DNA of 64,000 bases, from contig NZ_JAPAAF010000007.1 of the NCBI RefSeq assembly GCF_025907915.1, forward strand, positions 1 through 64,000. Direction: 5' to 3'. The DNA comes from Gaoshiqia sediminis. GTDB lineage: Bacteria > Bacteroidota > Bacteroidia > Bacteroidales > Prolixibacteraceae. A model generated the notes under the pieces. That model saw nothing but the letters and a program-made list of their open reading frames with translations. It was not told where the DNA came from and ran no database searches. Made by a program: the position numbers and the translations under genes. This document shows positions 61,649-64,000 of this stretch, piece by piece. Numbering within the stretch: the first letter of the stretch is position 1; each line of letters starts with the position of its first letter.

Positions 61649-61692
61649 GTTGGCTGAATCTCTCAGCTAATTTTTCGGAGAAAAATTCCGCT

Positions 61693-62844
61693 TTATTTTT
61701 TCAGAATGAAGCTGATCAGTTTTTTTGCGACCTCGGTGTTGTCCATAATGCCGGTAAATTGTTCGGCGCCCGGGCCAAAAGCAAAAACAGGTACCATAAC
61801 AGCTGAGTGGTTCCCGGTGGTGTAGCTTCCTTTCACCATGCCCGAGCTGAAGTTTCCATCCGTAATGGCCATGCCGCCGGTTTCGTGGTCTGCCGTCACC
61901 ACAATCAGGGTTTCTTTGTTTTTGGAAGCAAATTCGAGGGCTTTGCCAATGGCCAGGTCAAAATCGAGAACCTCTTCAGCCATATAGATGGTGTTGTTTT
62001 GATGCCCTGCCCAGTCAATCTGCGAACCTTCTACCATCAGGAAAAAGCCATCTTTGTTCTTTTTCAGTATATTGATAGCTGTTTCTGTAGCTTTGGGCAG
62101 CATGGTGCCACGTTCCGGAGCAGGAACGTTATGTTCGTCAGCTGTTAGTCCGGCCAGTTTCCCCGATTTCACTTTTTCAATTTCGTTCATATCGCGAAGG
62201 ACCTGATAGCCGGCGGCTTTCAAATCAACCGTCAAATCGCGGCCGTCTTTGCGGTCGGTAAAATGTTTGTAGCCGCCACCAATGAACACATCGATATCGG
62301 TTTTCAGGAAATCGGCAGCAATGGCCTCATACATATTGCGCGAAGGCTGGTGGGCAATAAACGAAGCCGGTGTGGCATGGGTAATTGCAGAGGTGGATAC
62401 CAGGCCGGTTGCTTTCCCCTTTCCTTCGGCCATTTCAAGCATGGTTGGCCGGGCAATGGTGTCGGTATCCACGCCAATAGCGCCGTTGTAAGTTTTATAT
62501 CCGCTCGAAAGGGCTGTGCCCCCGGCTGCCGAATCGGTGATGTAGTTGCTGGCCGAGTGGGTCTTGGAGAACCCAACATGTTTAAAGTTATCCAGGAACA
62601 AGTGCCCCCCGTTTGCTGTAATTCCGGCATAGACCTGGGCTGTACCCATACCGTCACCAATCATGAAAATGATGTTTTTGGGACTGGAGGATTTTGAAGC
62701 ATCCTTGTAATTTTTCACCGGATATTTAGAGCCGCCCGGATAAATTTTTAGCGAATCTTCTTTCGAAAGGGTTTTGTAGTTTTCTTGTGCAAACGAAGCC
62801 TGGCAAAGAAATATCGCCAAAACAACTGCAAATAGCTTTTTCAT
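61693..62844 (-). CDS. phoA: Secreted alkaline phosphatase
   Basis: A 383-residue phosphomonoesterase. The signal peptide MKKLFAVVLAIFLCQASFA is followed by a probable cleavage before QEN, so it is periplasmic or secreted. Metal-binding and catalytic residues of the PhoA family are visible: IGDGMGTAQV, the nucleophilic Ser in TDSAAGGTALSSG, THATPASFIAH, EGSQIDWAGH and ADHETGGMA, with His in TGNHSAVMVP. The ATG at 62,844 gives a proper signal peptide, unlike the longer frame. No Pho-box was identified. It would supply phosphate from organic sources. Confidence 0.92.
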   Translation of the reverse strand: MKKLFAVVLAIFLCQASFAQENYKTLSKEDSLKIYPGGSKYPVKNYKDASKSSSPKNIIFMIGDGMGTAQVYAGITANGGHLFLDNFKHVGFSKTHSASNYITDSAAGGTALSSGYKTYNGAIGVDTDTIARPTMLEMAEGKGKATGLVSTSAITHATPASFIAHQPSRNMYEAIAADFLKTDIDVFIGGGYKHFTDRKDGRDLTVDLKAAGYQVLRDMNEIEKVKSGKLAGLTADEHNVPAPERGTMLPKATETAINILKKNKDGFFLMVEGSQIDWAGHQNNTIYMAEEVLDFDLAIGKALEFASKNKETLIVVTADHETGGMAITDGNFSSGMVKGSYTTGNHSAVMVPVFAFGPGAEQFTGIMDNTEVAKKLISFILKK

Positions 62845-62934
62845 TCTGTCATTTTTTATTAAACGCATTAAATGTACCGAGAATATTGTAAAAACTGTTA
62901 CCCGAAATTTAAATATGTGTAAAGCCTGCTACAT

Positions 62935-63606
62935 TCAGGGACCATAACTTTTGTTGTCCCACTCTTCGCGGTCGAAACCTTCGGATAGGGAAAAGAGCAT
63001 TTTCTGGTCTGAAAATACGGGCTTCAGGATGCCAAGTACCAAAAAATCGGAGATGATTTTTTCGGCCTTCCGGTAAGTGATCCCTGCTTTTCGTGAAAAG
63101 GCCGACTGGCTGATGGTGTCGTTCTTATCCAAATAGTCGAGTAAAAACTGTTCGTCGGCTGAATAGTTGATCAGAATGCCACGCGGACTTTTTTGTTTGC
63201 GCCAAACCTCAATCATGATCTTGTTGGCCAGCTTATTTTCGTCGCCTTGACGATAATAGGCCAGCCATTTGCCGCTATCGTCTTTGGCATAATGGGGCTT
63301 TTCAGAGCTGCTTTCCACCCGGACTTCGAGCACAATTTTTCCTGCAACATGATGCTGACGGGTGGTGAAACGGATTTCCGGTTTGCTGTAAATTTTTGCT
63401 GCTGACTCAATCATGTAGTATTCTTCTTCCGAACGCACACCAGCAATGTTGCCGTTATCCTTCACGCCAATCAGCAAGCGTCCGCCATCGGTGTTGGCAA
63501 AGGCCACCAGCGACTTGGCTATTTTTTTCGAATCGCTGATACAATATTTAAAATCCTGGGTCTGGTGTTCCCCTTCCAGGATCATTTTATGAAGCGTTGA
63601 GCTCAT
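62935..63606 (-). CDS. AlbA_2 (Schlafen-like) putative nucleic-acid-binding protein
   Basis: A 223-residue protein with an N-terminal AlbA_2 / Schlafen-type domain: TQDFKYCISDSKKIAKSL, AFANTDGGRLLIGVKDNG and the following EEYYMIESAAK. A winged-helix-like C-terminal half follows (DTISQSAFSRKAGITYRKAEKI). Such proteins are annotated as transcriptional regulators or divergent ATPases; their biochemical role is unclear. No signal or membrane segment is present. It lies 35 bp after the VIT-family gene on the same strand, suggesting one transcript. Confidence 0.85.
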   Translation of the reverse strand: MSSTLHKMILEGEHQTQDFKYCISDSKKIAKSLVAFANTDGGRLLIGVKDNGNIAGVRSEEEYYMIESAAKIYSKPEIRFTTRQHHVAGKIVLEVRVESSSEKPHYAKDDSGKWLAYYRQGDENKLANKIMIEVWRKQKSPRGILINYSADEQFLLDYLDKNDTISQSAFSRKAGITYRKAEKIISDFLVLGILKPVFSDQKMLFSLSEGFDREEWDNKSYGP

Positions 63607-63641
63607 CTTCTGGTGAAACTATTTCAGGCATTCGTTGGTTT

Positions 63642-64000
63642 CTATACGTCGATCCCAAATAAAATCCGCACCAAATAACCTAGTCCAAACGAAATCAGGC
63701 CCACCACGGTGCTAAGGATGACCATTTCGCTGAACCGTCTGCGAAAAGGTTGATCGTTAGCCACCGAGATGTAGTAGCTGTAAACAAACACCACTAAAAT
63801 GGAGTCGAACACCGCGACTAGCAGCGCTGTGAACGGGGAGGTGAAAATGAGGTAGGGGGCGACCAGGAACACGACTGCAACCAGGTAGGCCATTCCCGTA
63901 AATAGGGCTGATTTCACAGCACCTTCATGTTTTCCCTCCGATTTGTTGGACAGGTATTCGGATGACGACATGGACAAGGCACCGGCAATTCCGGCAATGA
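63642..64000 (-). CDS. VIT/CCC1-family transporter, C-terminal part (cut by window end)
   Basis: A partial gene whose 5' part lies beyond 64,000. The frame is open to the edge and reads AGIAGALSMSSSEYLSNKSE, the small-residue helix with Met and Glu typical of VIT1/CCC1 iron and manganese transporters. Three or four further membrane helices follow, around TGMAYLVAVVFLVAPYLIF, LLVAVFDSILVVFVYSYYI and ILSTVVGLISFGLGYLVRIL. It probably moves Fe or Mn out of the cytosol. An internal ATG at 63,977 is not the true start, because the conserved helix begins before it. Confidence 0.85.
   Translation of the reverse strand, partial: IAGIAGALSMSSSEYLSNKSEGKHEGAVKSALFTGMAYLVAVVFLVAPYLIFTSPFTALLVAVFDSILVVFVYSYYISVANDQPFRRRFSEMVILSTVVGLISFGLGYLVRILFGIDV

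Overview
The window reads as chromosomal DNA of a Bacteroidota bacterium, most like the class Bacteroidia. Many genes are preceded by the phylum's -7 box TAnnTTTG, some with a TTTG/TTG -33 box, instead of strong Shine-Dalgarno sites. The order purN / acpP-fabF-rnc, an RprX/RprY-type two-component pair, a DUF6261-like protein and a GYDIA-type GHMP kinase beside HMG-CoA reductase also fit. The exact family is not settled by what can be seen. I recognise about 57 protein genes, one tRNA-Ser(GGA) and two candidate non-coding RNAs.

Layout. 0-5 kb: a candidate minus-strand RNA, a FUSC/YccS-type membrane protein, an M20 dipeptidase, and an AT-rich orphan PD-(D/E)XK nuclease-like gene. 5-7.5 kb: a DUF6261-like gene and a repeat-rich zone holding a degenerate 42-bp tandem array and an IS200/IS605-type Y1 transposase bracketed by short REP-like hairpins. 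7.5-15 kb: acyl-CoA synthetase, HD hydrolase, VOC protein, DUF3109 protein, phosphoglycerate mutase and a GH127 arabinofuranosidase lipoprotein. 15-25.8 kb: the centrepiece, nine co-directional genes. 25.9-38 kb: RicT/PSP1 protein, RprXY, a candidate sRNA, rnc-fabF-acpP, purN, M23 peptidase and YitT protein, a 41-bp tandem array, leuS. 38-46.4 kb: CBM48 protein, a pyruvate-kinase paralogue, cyclophilin, two tandem glutamate dehydrogenases, tatD, asparaginase, tRNA-Ser. 46.5-64 kb: an ExbB/ExbD operon, cupin, aspS, tadA, a GH28 pectinase, aroB-aroA, dprA, DEAD-box helicase, 7TM sensor kinase, mntP, alkaline phosphatase, AlbA_2 protein, and a VIT/CCC1 transporter cut by the window end.

The most interesting system is 15,001-25,842. 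The first half encodes an acyl-CoA dehydrogenase, both subunits of methylcrotonyl-CoA carboxylase and a LiuC-like methylglutaconyl-CoA hydratase, which together take isovaleryl-CoA from leucine to HMG-CoA. The second half encodes HMG-CoA reductase, mevalonate kinase, a GYDIA kinase (probably phosphomevalonate kinase), diphosphomevalonate decarboxylase and type 2 isopentenyl-diphosphate isomerase. HMG-CoA synthase, which normally starts the mevalonate pathway, and HMG-CoA lyase, which normally ends leucine catabolism, are both absent here. The inference is a leucine/isovalerate-to-isoprenoid route built as one gene block.

Two non-coding tandem arrays (42-bp and 41-bp periods) are the other unexplained structures. 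The 41-bp array carries a TGGC-N5-GCCA palindrome in every unit, one per about four helical turns.
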